From assembly GCA_035048815.1 (NCBI GenBank), contig JAUCBN010000005.1:10814517-10878516 (forward strand): a stretch of 64,000 nucleotides of DNA, written 5' to 3'. Shown piece by piece: positions 46,559-56,830 of the stretch; position 1 is the stretch's first letter, and every line of letters begins with the position of its first letter. A program made the position numbers and the translations under genes. This DNA is from Abelmoschus esculentus (taxonomy: Eukaryota; Streptophyta; Magnoliopsida; Malvales; Malvaceae). The notes beneath the pieces were generated by a model. That model did no database searches. It was not told the DNA's origin and saw nothing but the letters and a program-made list of their open reading frames with translations.

Positions 46559-47292
46559 GTATGAATTCATCTACAAATCAGTGTATTTTCTCAAATTTTA
46601 TTTCTTTCATTCGAACGAAAATCTGATCTGATTTGTTCTTAGTTGAAATATTAGTTGTATTCTTATGTGATTTGCTTATAGTTTGTGTAAGTTCATATTT
46701 TATTTCTTTCATTTCATTTGTATCCTGTTAAATTATTCTAATTTGCTTATTTTTTATGTCCATGCGTTCTGTGTTGTTTGGAAGCTGATTTCTTTTTTCT
46801 GTCTTTTCATTTTCCTGTTATTAGATTTCAGGCATATATGTTTGTTTTAAAACTCGGAATCTTGTTTTCTTTTTAAAGAATTCCAGTTTTGACTGATTTA
46901 TTGAAGCAAATGCAGCCTATGGGGAATTTATTATGGAAAATAATTAAAATGGTCAAGGACTATATTCATAGGCTCATTTGTTTTCAATGAAAATGTTTGA
47001 CTGTCGTTATGGGAGTAGATGAGTTAAGATCTAGTGGTTGTAGTTCATTGGAATGAACTCCATATCTATGGAGGAACTGGGCTCGAATACCAGCGGCCAC
47101 AAATTATACATGTGGAATCTGTTGGATTTAAATCTGGAATGATTTTATTTTTCTACAATGGGTTGATTTATATCTCAGCTATATTATTTTTATTCATATT
47201 TTGTGTATTTTCTTGTGTGATTTTTGATGTGGAATCCTTGTTAGAATTATGTTTTGAACTAGTATGATTTGTTGTATGTGTATGATTTTCAG
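46559..47292 (+). other. EF1A leader intron
   Basis: Donor CACAG/GTATGA and acceptor TTTTCAG/ATTATC bound 734 bp that is T-rich as usual for this intron, which in plants raises expression. A SINE-like insert occupies 47025-47125. Coding starts 21 nt after the acceptor, at 47313. Confidence 0.9.
47025..47125 (+). mobile_element. candidate tRNA-derived SINE in the leader intron
   Basis: GATCTAGTGGTTGTAG fits an A box and GGGCTCGAATACCAGC fits a B box (GGTTCGAATCC) about 40 nt later. The piece is GC-richer than the surrounding intron. The arrangement matches the candidate at 44948. Borders are not resolved. Confidence 0.5.
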
Positions 47293-47510
47293 ATTATCTC
47301 CCACATTTTATAATGGGAAAGGAAAAGATTCACATCAACATTGTGGTCATCGGCCATGTTGACTCTGGGAAGTCAACAACCACTGGTCATTTGATCTACA
47401 AACTTGGTGGTATTGACAAGCGTGTGATCGAGAGGTTTGAGAAGGAGGCAGCTGAGATGAACAAAAGGTCCTTCAAGTATGCCTGGGTTCTTGACAAGCT
47501 TAAGGCCGAG

Positions 47511-47513
47511 TGA
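47511..47513 (+). other. premature stop TGA at EF1A codon 67
   Basis: DKLKAE is followed by TGA and then ERGITIDIALWKF in the same frame. One base change from CGA explains it. Everything downstream stays open to the normal stop. Confidence 0.95.
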
Positions 47514-48999
47514 GAACGTGGTATTACCATTGATATTGCCCTGTGGAAGTTTGAGACCACTAAGTACTACTGCACTGTCATTGATGCCCCTGGACATTGT
47601 GACTTCATTAAGAACATGATTACTGGTACCTCCCAGGCTGACTGTGCTGTTCTCATTATCGACTCAACCACTGGTGGTTTTGAAGCTGGTATCTCTAAGG
47701 ATGGTCAGACCCGTGAGCATGCTTTGCTTGCGTTTACCCTTGGTGTCAAGCAGATGATTTGCTGCTGCAACAAGGTGAGGTTTATAATCATTCATGTCTA
47801 TTATTATATTTTATCTAAAGCCCTTTATGTTTATTATGTTGATTAAAATGTGACTAATCTGATTATTGATTTTCATTCGGTATTAGATGGATGCCACAAC
47901 CCCAAAGTATTCCAAGGCAAGGTATGATGAAATTGTGAAGGAAGTGTCTTCATATCTTAAGAAAGTTGGTTACAACCCTGACAAGATCCCATTTGTCCCA
48001 ATCTCTGGTTTTGAGGGTGATAACATGATTGAGAGGTCTACCAACCTTGATTGGTACAAGGGTCCCACTCTCCTTGAGGCTCTTGACCAGATTAATGAGC
48101 CCAAGAGGCCCTCAGACAAGCCACTCCGGCTCCCACTTCAGGACGTCTACAAGATTGGTGGCATTGGAACTGTCCCTGTTGGTCGTGTGGAGACTGGTGT
48201 CCTTAAACCTGGTATGGTTGTGACATTTGGCCCCACTGGTCTGACAACTGAAGTCAAGTCTGTTGAGATGCACCATGAATCCCTCCCGGAGGCTCTCCCT
48301 GGTGACAATGTTGGGTTCAATGTTAAGAACGTTGCTGTTAAGGATCTCAAGCGTGGGTTCGTTGCTTCAAACTCTAAGGATGATCCTGCGAAGGAGGCTG
48401 CCAACTTCACCTCTCAAGTCATCATCATGAACCACCCTGGCCAGATTGGAAACGGATATGCCCCAGTCCTTGACTGTCACACCTCCCACATTGCCGTGAA
48501 GTTTGCTGAACTGTTGACTAAGATTGACAGACGATCTGGCAAGGAGCTTGAGAAGGAGCCCAAGTTCTTGAAGAATGGTGATGCTGGGATGGTCAAGATG
48601 ATTCCCACCAAGCCCATGGTTGTGGAAACTTTCTCCGAATACCCACCCCTTGGACGTTTTGCTGTCAGGGACATGCGACAGACTGTTGCCGTTGGTGTCA
48701 TCAAGAGCGTTGAGAAGAAGGACCCAACCGGTGCCAAGGTCACCAAATCTGCCGCCAAGAAGAAGTGAGATTGCATATGAGCAATTATTCTCATTGGAAG
48801 GATAGTTTTCTAAATTTTGCTTTTTAACTTTTTATTTAGTTTTTCCCTGGCATTTTGTGGGACCAATTTCTATATGTTTTCTTGGCTCTCATGTTTTGTT
48901 TGAAACTTTTGGTCGTTGTTGGATTGTCTTTAGTTTTACTCCAATTGGCTCTTGAGTTATTTTGATTTCAATGTTTTTACTTTTTAGAGGTCATTTACA

Positions 49000-49312
49000 C
49001 CATCTAGTGCAGATTGCAACCCAAGCCCCCTTAATTGATCTCAAACCCAAATCTATTCAGATCGGAGTTTTCAAAACTTTCAACTGTAAAAATTGACTGA
49101 TTAATCGAACCTAGTATGTTGCCTTAAAAATTGCTATCATTTTCATTGATTTTTTGAGTAAGCAGTAAACAAGATGGGTAGTGTTGAAGGTCTATGCTCG
49201 TGATGTTGTTTATCTAAATTATGGGGGTTTGAGTTATCGAAAGATGTTGCATAAAAGAAACGTCGAAGAACATTACATTATGAATGGAGAAAATTAAATT
49301 GAGAAGGTCACG
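49000..49312. other. EF1A downstream intergenic sequence
   Basis: No gene or repeat recognised. Confidence 0.5.
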
Positions 49313-49825
49313 TCTATTAGGGGTGATCAAAATTCGACTTGATTAAAAAAATTGAATAATTTTACTCGACTTGAGGCTAAAATACACGATTCGTTTTAAC
49401 TCGACTCGATTTGAAAAAATTCAAACAAAGTTCGAGTTATAAAATGGAAATTCAAATAACTCAAAATTTTTAGTAATTAAAGGATTAATTTTTAAGTTTT
49501 AAACGAATCTCTCAATTTTTTATGATATATATACACTGATATATAAATATATAAAGAAATATTATTACATATGAAATATATATTTATATCTTATATGATT
49601 GGAGAAAGTCGTTTAAATTGAAATCAAATTATACTATAACATAATAAATAATTATAATTAAATATTTTTTAGAGCTCGAAAACTCAACTCGATTCGACTT
49701 GAATTTCTTAAACTCGACTTGTACTTAAAAAATTTTAAATAAAGTTTGAGTTGTAAAATAAGACTTGTCAACTCGAATAATTCAAAATATTTTGACTCGA
49801 CTCGATCAAATACTCATTTCTAACG
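49313..49825. repeat. TCGA-rich MITE-like repeat
   Basis: It begins TTAGGGGTGATCAAAATTCG and contains AGTAATTAAAGGATTAATTT and TTATGATATATATACA, in the order seen at 34738-35130. It ends near TCATTTCTAACGCCTATAAT. The inverted end TAGGCGTTAGAAATGAG resembles the start only weakly. A non-autonomous DNA transposon is likely. Confidence 0.65.
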
Positions 49826-49982
49826 CCTATAATATCATCTGTAAGATCCAATCCAAATTAATATTAATAAGTTAGATATCGGTTGTCATAAAAAAAACAT
49901 TTATATTGTATCAGGAAAGCTTGGAAAGGCATGCCGTAACTAGAAAGTTTCCAATAGTATTTTTTGCTGAGGAGTGTTTAAC

Positions 49983-50080
49983 TATCTCCCAGAGTTCCCC
50001 CAAACACTTCAGTGAGACAATTTCCTGAGTTCAGGCTCTTAAAATATCCCCAATGAAGTGGTCAGGGAACGGCTGACGTT
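49983..50080 (-). ncRNA. MIR395: MIR395 precursor, minus strand
   Basis: The 21 nt at 49992-50012, read on the minus strand, are CTGAAGTGTTTGGGGGAACT plus C, identical to plant miR395. The opposite arm (50051-50070, minus GTTCCCTGACCACTTCATTG) fits the usual star strand and pairs with it. The loop is about 38 nt, so a normal short MIR395 hairpin forms. miR395 represses ATP sulfurylase and the sulfate transporter SULTR2;1 and is induced when sulfate is short. A TATA-like box lies upstream at 50111-50119. Confidence 0.93.
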
Positions 50081-50110
50081 CCTTTTCCGATGCTACTGTT
50101 GCTAGCTTGC

Positions 50111-50119
50111 TATATTTAT
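50111..50119 (-). promoter_or_regulatory. candidate TATA box of the minus-strand MIR395
   Basis: The minus strand reads ATAAATATA about 40 nt upstream of the 5' arm of the hairpin. Confidence 0.5.
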
Positions 50120-50136
50120 GCACAGAGGGTTGACTG

Positions 50137-50144
50137 TATAAATA
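50137..50144 (+). promoter_or_regulatory. second TATA box, plus strand, in the spacer
   Basis: GAGGGTTGACTGTATAAATAGG is nearly the same as GAGCCTTGACTTATAAATAGG at 50623-50644. It looks like a duplicated promoter, but no miR395 hairpin follows this copy. Confidence 0.55.
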
Positions 50145-50194
50145 GGCAAGATGACATGATCAGAGAGGGAAAATCATAGCTTTCATGTTGTTTG

Positions 50195-50209
50195 GAATGA
50201 ACCTGGACA
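50195..50209 (+). promoter_or_regulatory. UPE-box-like sulfur-response motif
   Basis: GAATGAACCTGGACA differs at one base from the core CATTGAACCTGGACA of the UPE-box bound by EIN3/EIL-type factors such as SLIM1 in sulfur-starvation genes. It lies between the two MIR395 genes, about 75 nt beyond the minus-strand TATA box. The motif is quoted from memory. Confidence 0.55.
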
Positions 50210-50622
50210 ATATTTGAGGGAAAATAGAGGGTCTATCCGTTTTTTTCACCTTTCGAAAGTATAAAGGGAACATTTCTTCAAGTATAAGACACCATGTCTC
50301 TTGGCCACCTTTTTTTCAAGTGAAATCTCCTTTAGCATCTGCAATACTTCAGATTCTTGTTAGGATTCCGGCCGGAAAACAACATTTGCTTGAAAAAGAA
50401 GAGTGTACTGACACCACTTGGAATCTTTACCTCTTAATTTTCCCATAGTTGCGTCTATGTTCACTCGCCATAGACTTTTCTTTCGATATGCGAAGCAAAT
50501 GCAGCACAATGATACAAGTGAGGAAAAGGTGTGGGGACTGGGGAGAGCTCAAGCATATTCTCAATCTCATCTTCTCTAATCCCCCAAACTTCATAATTCA
50601 GACTAGATTCAGTTGCAGTATA
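50210..50622. other. spacer between the MIR395 genes
   Basis: Apart from the features listed, no hairpin or gene is recognised. A short frame at 50449-50640 has no support. Confidence 0.5.
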
Positions 50623-50635
50623 CAGAGCCTTGACT

Positions 50636-50643
50636 TATAAATA
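50636..50643 (+). promoter_or_regulatory. TATA box of the plus-strand MIR395
   Basis: TATAAATA lies about 75 nt upstream of the hairpin, allowing a start site near 50670. Confidence 0.65.
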
Positions 50644-50704
50644 GGTAGTTTGGCAGTTGGCTTTCATTGCCTAAGCTTCTAACCACAAAGAAATCGAGAG
50701 TCGG

Positions 50705-50800
50705 CTGTCCTCTGGAGTTCCCTTGATCACTTCACTGGGGTGATGCGGTCTGGTCCATCATAACCTACTGAAGTGTTTGGGGGAACTCTCGCTGGCAACT
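50705..50800 (+). ncRNA. MIR395: MIR395 precursor, plus strand
   Basis: Positions 50768-50788 read CTGAAGTGTTTGGGGGAACT plus C (mature miR395, 3' arm). The star arm GTTCCCTTGATCACTTCACT lies at 50717-50736. The arms pair GAGTTCCC...CACTTCA with TGAAGTG...GGGAACTC around a loop of about 30 nt. It faces away from the minus-strand copy, with about 630 bp between hairpins. Expected role is the sulfate-starvation response. Confidence 0.93.
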
Positions 50801-50809
50801 GACACTAAT

Positions 50810-52560
50810 TACAAACATGAACATATGAAGCCATAATTGCGATCTTTAGATTTTTTTCTTCCGTGAAAGAGAAATAGACGGTGTAGGAGCATTTGAATTC
50901 TAATGTCTAGACCAGTATCATTTTTTCTGCAACTCTCTCATCATCTCCTCTACTGCTACACAGTTTAAGTACTTCAGTTGATGAAATGTCGGATGCACTA
51001 TCCTTAGATGAGTGCATTTATGCAAACTCAGCCATTCCAAAAGATCATAATTTTGAGAGGGTGTTTACAGTTTAGATCAAGAATATTATAATGCTATGGA
51101 GCCGGACTGCATTGCTTCAAAAACAGCAGCTCCCATCGCCAAAAAGAAGATAACAGTGAAATTCATACTCCTCTGATCCTCATGGAATTGAAGAGGGTGG
51201 TTTCAATCATGTCATCATCATAGGACGCATCGGTATACCTCGTTCCTGATAAACATAGGTGAATTTCCTGAAGCTCTTTCGCAATAACAAAGCTGATCCA
51301 TTGACTAAGATGTTTGCTATTCCAATGACGTTATTTAAGCAAGCTTTGAGGGATATTTTTTTACTGAATATTCATTTTAACCTTATTTTTTTATAATTAA
51401 TTTAAATTTTAATATTTTTTAGGTCAAAATGATCATTCTAAAGATAAAGAGTATGAGTCAATTAATAATAAATACGTTAAATGATTTGACAAAATAATAT
51501 ATCATCAATTTTTTGTATTTTATAAAATTTTATAATTTTTTTTTACGATTTGATATTCTTTCAAGTCAACCCTCTGTCTATATGACCATCTCATGTAACT
51601 TTACTATATCATTTCATGTCGCTAACTATTTTAGTTAACTAATAATTATCATCTACAAGATATCATTCTGACCCAAAGTAAAATGTTGAAAGATAAATTA
51701 GTTTAAAAAGTGGAATAGAGTTTTTATCTGCAAGGAGACTATTTTGACCCCCAAATGAAACATTGGAGCATAAATTAAAAAAATATGAGCCAAAGTAATT
51801 ATTTAGTCAAACAATAACAAATTTTTTAGCTTTATTTTTTAATCTTGTGTTAGAGAAATTATATCATAAGCTTGTTTCGCTACGTCATCCATAGTCTCAA
51901 CTAATAATAATTATTTATTTCATTAATTATTTTTTTCATGTCATCTTTTTATTAAGTGAATCTTTATTAATATTTACTATAAATCAAATTAAAAAATAAT
52001 TTTTATCATGTGAATATTTATTTAATAAAAAAATAATATAATTTTTTTATTAGTTAAGACTATAAATAACATGATAGGTAAGCCTATAATAGAATTTCTC
52101 TTCTCGAAAAGACTATAAATAATATGATAGATAAGTCTATAATATAAGTTCTAACATTTTATTTTTGAAATAATATTTTTCAACGCATATCGTGATTAAT
52201 TGTTCACATTAAAGTTAAAATCTGCAATCACTAATTTTATCTGAGATCAAAACCCGGGTTTTATTTTTCATTTGAATATTGGACTTGTAATTATTAATAA
52301 AAAATGTAAAAAATTATTATATGTATTAAACTTATTTTCCTTTTATTTAAATTTTGGTTTCATTTCAATTTTTTTTATTGTTATTAAAAACAAAAATCAA
52401 AAACATTATATTATATATGATATTATATTTTCTTTCAAAATTAAAATATATATATTTGTGTTATATACTTCACTATTATATTTCGTTTAATTTTGGTTTC
52501 AATCTTTTGTTTCGTATTAAATTTATTATTATTTATTATTATTATCAATAATTATTATAG
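50810..52560. other. intergenic sequence, increasingly AT-rich
   Basis: At 51060-51330 the composition is less AT-rich and a 26-codon minus-strand frame (MNFTVIFFLAMGAAVFEAMQ, then six residues, stop; about 51085-51165) looks like a secretion signal with nothing attached, so it may be a gene scrap. 51350-52560 is AT-rich with no recognisable content. Confidence 0.45.
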
Positions 52561-52569
52561 TATATAATA

Positions 52570-55141
52570 GTAAATAAATAAATAACAGATATTTAATAAA
52601 CCCAATATATATAATAAGTTCACCTTTATATAATATAACAGTCCATTACATACTTAAAACCCAAAAAATTAATTAAAATTACAAGCCATAACAAAAAATA
52701 ATACAATTAGCCCAATTCGAGCCCTTTAAGCTCAAACCGGTGATCCAATACAACCAAAAACCATAGCCTGACTTTGCTTATCCCTTGTGCGCAGCCTATC
52801 TGGGACCATCGGATCTGAGGCTTGATCCAACGGTCGAGACCGAAGTGGAGGAAGCCTCTGGAACCAACACGCGCCCATGCGCGGCATTTGGTTACCGCCA
52901 CGCCCGCGTGCAATGCACGCCCCCGACCCTTCAGATCCGTTCGAAGATTGTTCGGTTACTAATCTTCTTGCCGTCTCCGTTCGTCCCCTGGTGGTCCCCA
53001 ACATCTCTCCGACCGGCCACCATGTGAAAAAATAAATAAATGTCAGTTCGTTCAACACCAACGCCAAGATCAACTGAGAATTACGACATAATTGATAGAT
53101 ATTTCAGAGTTTCAAAGGGGTAACAACCCAATTCTAGAATTTACAGAGCAACAATATCAAATATTTTCAACAAATATCAACGTGGATACAAACGGATTTT
53201 AGAGGCAAAATCCAACGATTCACAATAATAGACCAAAGTGAATCAGACGAATCAGAAATGAAAACAAATCCCAGTAAAGCATTCAGGGCATTTTTTTTCT
53301 TATAAAAATCGATTATAAAACCGAAACTCAAACCATGTTAGAGGGGTTCTCCCACCGAGATTATCAATAGAAAAGCAAAAACCATTTCGAGGTAATAACC
53401 TTTGATTTCCTTTCACATGCCATGGGGAAATAAATTTAGGGTTTAGGATTTTACCTTTAGGGATCAAAGAGCTTTCCTCTTCACTCTTCCTTCAATCGTC
53501 AACAAGCCTTGCACCCTTGGGTGTCGTTGGTGAGCTGAGCTAAGGAAGAGGACTCTCCTCCTTTCTTTTCTTCGCTTTTCAGAACCATAAAAGAGGGGTT
53601 TTCGATTTATTTTGAAAGAAAATAAAGATTTTGTTTTGGTTTTAGTGGTTTTAAAATCTAAATCGGGTTTTGGTTTTCGAAAAGAAAGGGTGTTAAGTGT
53701 TTTTGGTTTCGCCGGAATCTGATTTTCTACGATTGTTTCTGGGTTTGCATGACGGAGTTGAAGAACATTCGAAATGTTCTTCAACGTTTTCTGGGTTTGG
53801 TTGAAGGTAGAGAGAATTTCTCTCTCTTTTCTTGTGTTTCTCGACCAGCAAATGATAAGAGGGGGCCGGTTTAATTTGTTATTGTATTTTATAGTCTGGG
53901 AATATTTTAAAAATGGGGTATTTGCTTTTTAAACCCCTCTGTGTCCTTTGATTTAGTCCTGAAGTCCCCAAAATTTTGTGTCGTTTTACAATCTGGTCCC
54001 GATTTGTATCATAAACCTCTTTTCGAAAATGGTTTATTTTATACCAAGACCCTCTTTGCTTTGACGTTTATTTTTGAGCCATTCCCCATTTCAAAATAGC
54101 ATCTGAAAGGTCTAAATGTTTTTAAATCCCTTCATTTTGGTCACTTACAGTAACATATTTATTTATTTTCTCCTTTATTTTAATTTCTTTTTATTCTTTT
54201 TTATTTTATTCACTCATGCATATATATTAGTAATTGTTTTTTATGTTGTTGTATTTATTTATTTTTATCATGCTTTTTATTTATTCTTATTCATATTATA
54301 TTAATTATGCCATTTTGTATATATATGTCATGCATGTTTTTATGCATTTTAATTTATTATCATTTATTTATATTTTGGTATATTTTGTACATATTTATTT
54401 TTCTTGTTATATTTGTAATCATTTATGTTATGCCTTTTATTTATGCTTGTAAATATATTTAATTTTTATATTTTGTTATATTATTTTTGCTTAGTTACAT
54501 CCACTTGTTAATTAATCGACTTAATAACTATATCTTTATTCGATCGTAACGGGCCCGCCTTACGAAACGTAGTGGTGGTAGTGTATGCATTATCTTCGGA
54601 TAAAGATACGGTAAAATTAAAATAAATCTGAATCATTAAACAAACTTCAATTTAATGCCACTTTAAATCATAAAATCCAAAATTAACCGGTATTTTGATA
54701 AAGGTGCCAATTTTTGGGCGGTTTTCAATGTTAACCCCGTTTTAAACCATAATCGACTCTCGAACCTAATTTTAAAGAATCTTTTATTTTTACGGTGTCC
54801 GTCCTACCAAAATGGCCGATGGAAACTCCACCCATTTTGAAATTCCTTTTTTAAATTTCAAATTTTCAAATTTTTGACAAATTCCCAAATTCTACCTTTC
54901 AAATCCCTAAAATTCCAATTTCTCAAAATTCCTCTTTTTGAAACCCTAGATTTTTAATTTAGGGTTAACATTTTAAAATCCCTAATTTTTCATGTCTTAA
55001 TTTTTAGGTCTTATTCCAATTCCAATTCTCAAGACCTAACTTATAAGTTTTCATCTTTCCACTAGTGACCCTTTTTTTTTACATATTTTCACCTTTATCC
55101 TACACGTATTAATTTTATAATATTTAAAAAGAGTCGCTACA
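52570..55141 (+). repeat. 5' LTR of a Tat/Ogre-like element (left border approximate)
   Basis: It ends GAGTCGCTACA at 55141, followed two bases later by a primer site. The shared Tat block is present in inverted order (GGTGCCAATTTTTGGGCGG, 'CGACTCTCGAACCTAATTTT', TTTTACGGTGTCCG at 54705-54810). The left end was placed by loose alignment with the opposite-strand LTR at 28712-31200. A middle part (52780-52980) is GC-rich and its short open frames are LTR sequence. Confidence 0.75.
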
Positions 55142-55142
55142 G

Positions 55143-55163
55143 TTAGCGACTCCACTGGGAACC
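55143..55163 (+). other. primer binding site (Tat/Ogre type)
   Basis: TTAGCGACTCCACTGGGAAC directly inside the LTR. It matches the class of site at 25925-25943. Confidence 0.8.
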
Positions 55164-55478
55164 TTTTTTAAAAAAAACTAACGAGTCAAGCCTTGTTTTC
55201 AAAAACCGCTTAATTAATTTTGGAAGTTGTGAATTAAAGTGTCAATTAAATTATTATTTGTTTATTAATTCGAGGTTACTTTTAACATATTTATACCCGT
55301 CTCTCTAAGTGAGGAAAAACGCTTGTGCTTTCATAAGGATATTGTTCCTTCGTATGGACCTAGCAAAGTACCTTCGGGGATCGACTACCCCATGCTTTTG
55401 TGAGGATATTGTTCCTTCGTAGGGGTATAATGAAAGGGTCCCCCTAAATTAAACTCGATCGAGATAAGCCTATAATGG

Positions 55479-56830
55479 GTGATGATCGGGGGTCTTTCTA
55501 CTCTTAGAAGAAGTCAGCAAGCACAATCTAACATGGAAGATCTAGGTGGCAACACTTCTCACACTAGGGCTCAACCCGAAGTATCAGTTCTGAAAGGAAT
55601 TCATATTGTCGGAGCATGTGCTAACCACCCAGCTGATGTCGATCATGGTTTTGAGAATGAAGTCAATATCGAGGTCCCAGATTTGGACTTGATAAATGAG
55701 GTGGAGACGAGGATAAGGAAAGAGTTTGAGAAGAATTTTGAGGAGCAACGCCTCAAGGTAGAACAAAAGGTCAACTTCTTGCAAGCGACTGAGTATTTTA
55801 GAATTGATGCATACGAGTTAAGCTTGGTGTCAGATTTGGTTATACCACCTAAGTTCAAGGTACTAGACTTTGAAAAGTATGATGGGACCACTTGCCCTTC
55901 TGCTCACCTAACCATGCATTACCGTAAGATGACGACATATTTGAGAAACGAGAAGCTTCTTATCTAGTGCTTTCACGATAGCTTGATCGGGGCAGCTGCC
56001 CGTTGGTACGCCCAGCTTAGTCGGGCAAATGTGAAGTCATGGAAGGATGTTTCTAGAATTTTCATCAAGCAATACAAGTATGTGAAGGACATGTTCCCGA
56101 ATCAAACTATGCTTCAGAGTCTAACCTAGGGGCAAGACGAGACCATCCGGTAATACGCCCAAAGGTGGAGAGACATAGCGACTTAGGTTCAACCTCCTAT
56201 TCTGGAAGGAGAAATTACCCGTCTGTTTGTAGACTCACTTCATGGTCCACTATATGAAAAGATGATAAGCAACATATCTTTAGGCTTCGCCGAATTTGTG
56301 AACACGACAGAATCCATTGAGGCTGCTTTCAGAAGTGGCAAGCTCAAGACTGGGGAAAGTATATCAAAGTACCCGAAGAAGGAACATGAAGTAAACTATG
56401 TCGCCCTTTATCAGAATTCTAAGAACTTCACAATCTTTTCGACTCAAACCAAAGTCAGGACAACTCAAGGCTCGAATATGAGGGAAACTAAGCCTCCAAA
56501 GAAGGAAAATGAAAAGATGACTTTTACTCCCTTGTCGGTGTCATACAAGGAGATTTATGCTCATTTGCACAAGGCAGATTTAGTCTAACCCTACTATGTT
56601 ACTCCTTACAGTCCGCCTTACCCAGCGTGGTACGATGCTGATGCCCACTAAGAGTACCACACCGGAGTGCCGGGGTATACCATTGAGAATTGCATCACTT
56701 TTAAGAAGATAATGCAAAAGTTGTTGAACGCAGGAGTTTTCCAACTAGAATCCCCTGATGTGAAGAGCAATCCCCTTCTGAATCACGGTAAGAGTCATAG
56801 TTAGAATTCACGTTGATCCCCGCCTGTCAA
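55479..56830 (+). pseudogene. Tat/Ogre-like gag, broken
   Basis: It reads 'DLDLINEVETRIRKEFEKNF' (coiled coil, near residues 70-95), 'DLVIPPKFKVLDFEKYDGTT', PSAHLTMHYRKMTTYLRNEK, then after a stop 'CFHDSLIGAAARWYAQLSRA', 'VKSWKDVSRIFIKQYKYVKD', GEITRLFVDSLHGPLYEKM and the FKKIMQKLLNAGVFQLESPD zone. This is the retrotransposon gag domain of Tat-lineage elements. Stops lie at about 55966, 56127, 56149, 56183 and 56587. It forms the capsid in active elements. Confidence 0.9.

Larger units (their letters stand above)
46470..48990 (+). pseudogene. EF1A: elongation factor 1-alpha gene, disabled by a premature stop
   Basis: Exons are a 5' leader exon ending at 46558, a leader intron 46559-47292, coding 47313-47774, an intron 47775-47886 (GTGAGG...TTAG), and coding 47887-48768. 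Ignoring the stop, 447 codons match plant EF1A, the GTPase that brings aminoacyl-tRNA to the ribosome. G1 (GHVDSGKS) and G4 (NK/MD, split by the intron) are intact, and domains 2 and 3 are complete, ending KVTKSAAKKK. Codon 67 is TGA where the family has Arg, and Arg96 of DAPGHRDF is Cys. Both fit C-to-T at CpG. Introns are kept, so it is a duplicate and not a processed copy. Confidence 0.93.

Noticed and set aside
48147..48805. Long frames on the opposite strand and other frames over EF1A exon 3
   Set aside because: Shadows of the well-matched EF1A coding frame.
52707..53784. Frames of 68 to 113 codons on both strands near 53 kb
   Set aside because: Part of the Tat-type LTR ending at 55141. 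No domain or splice context.
54116..54452. Hydrophobic plus-strand frames resembling membrane proteins
   Set aside because: T-rich LTR sequence gives Phe/Tyr/Leu-rich peptides by chance.
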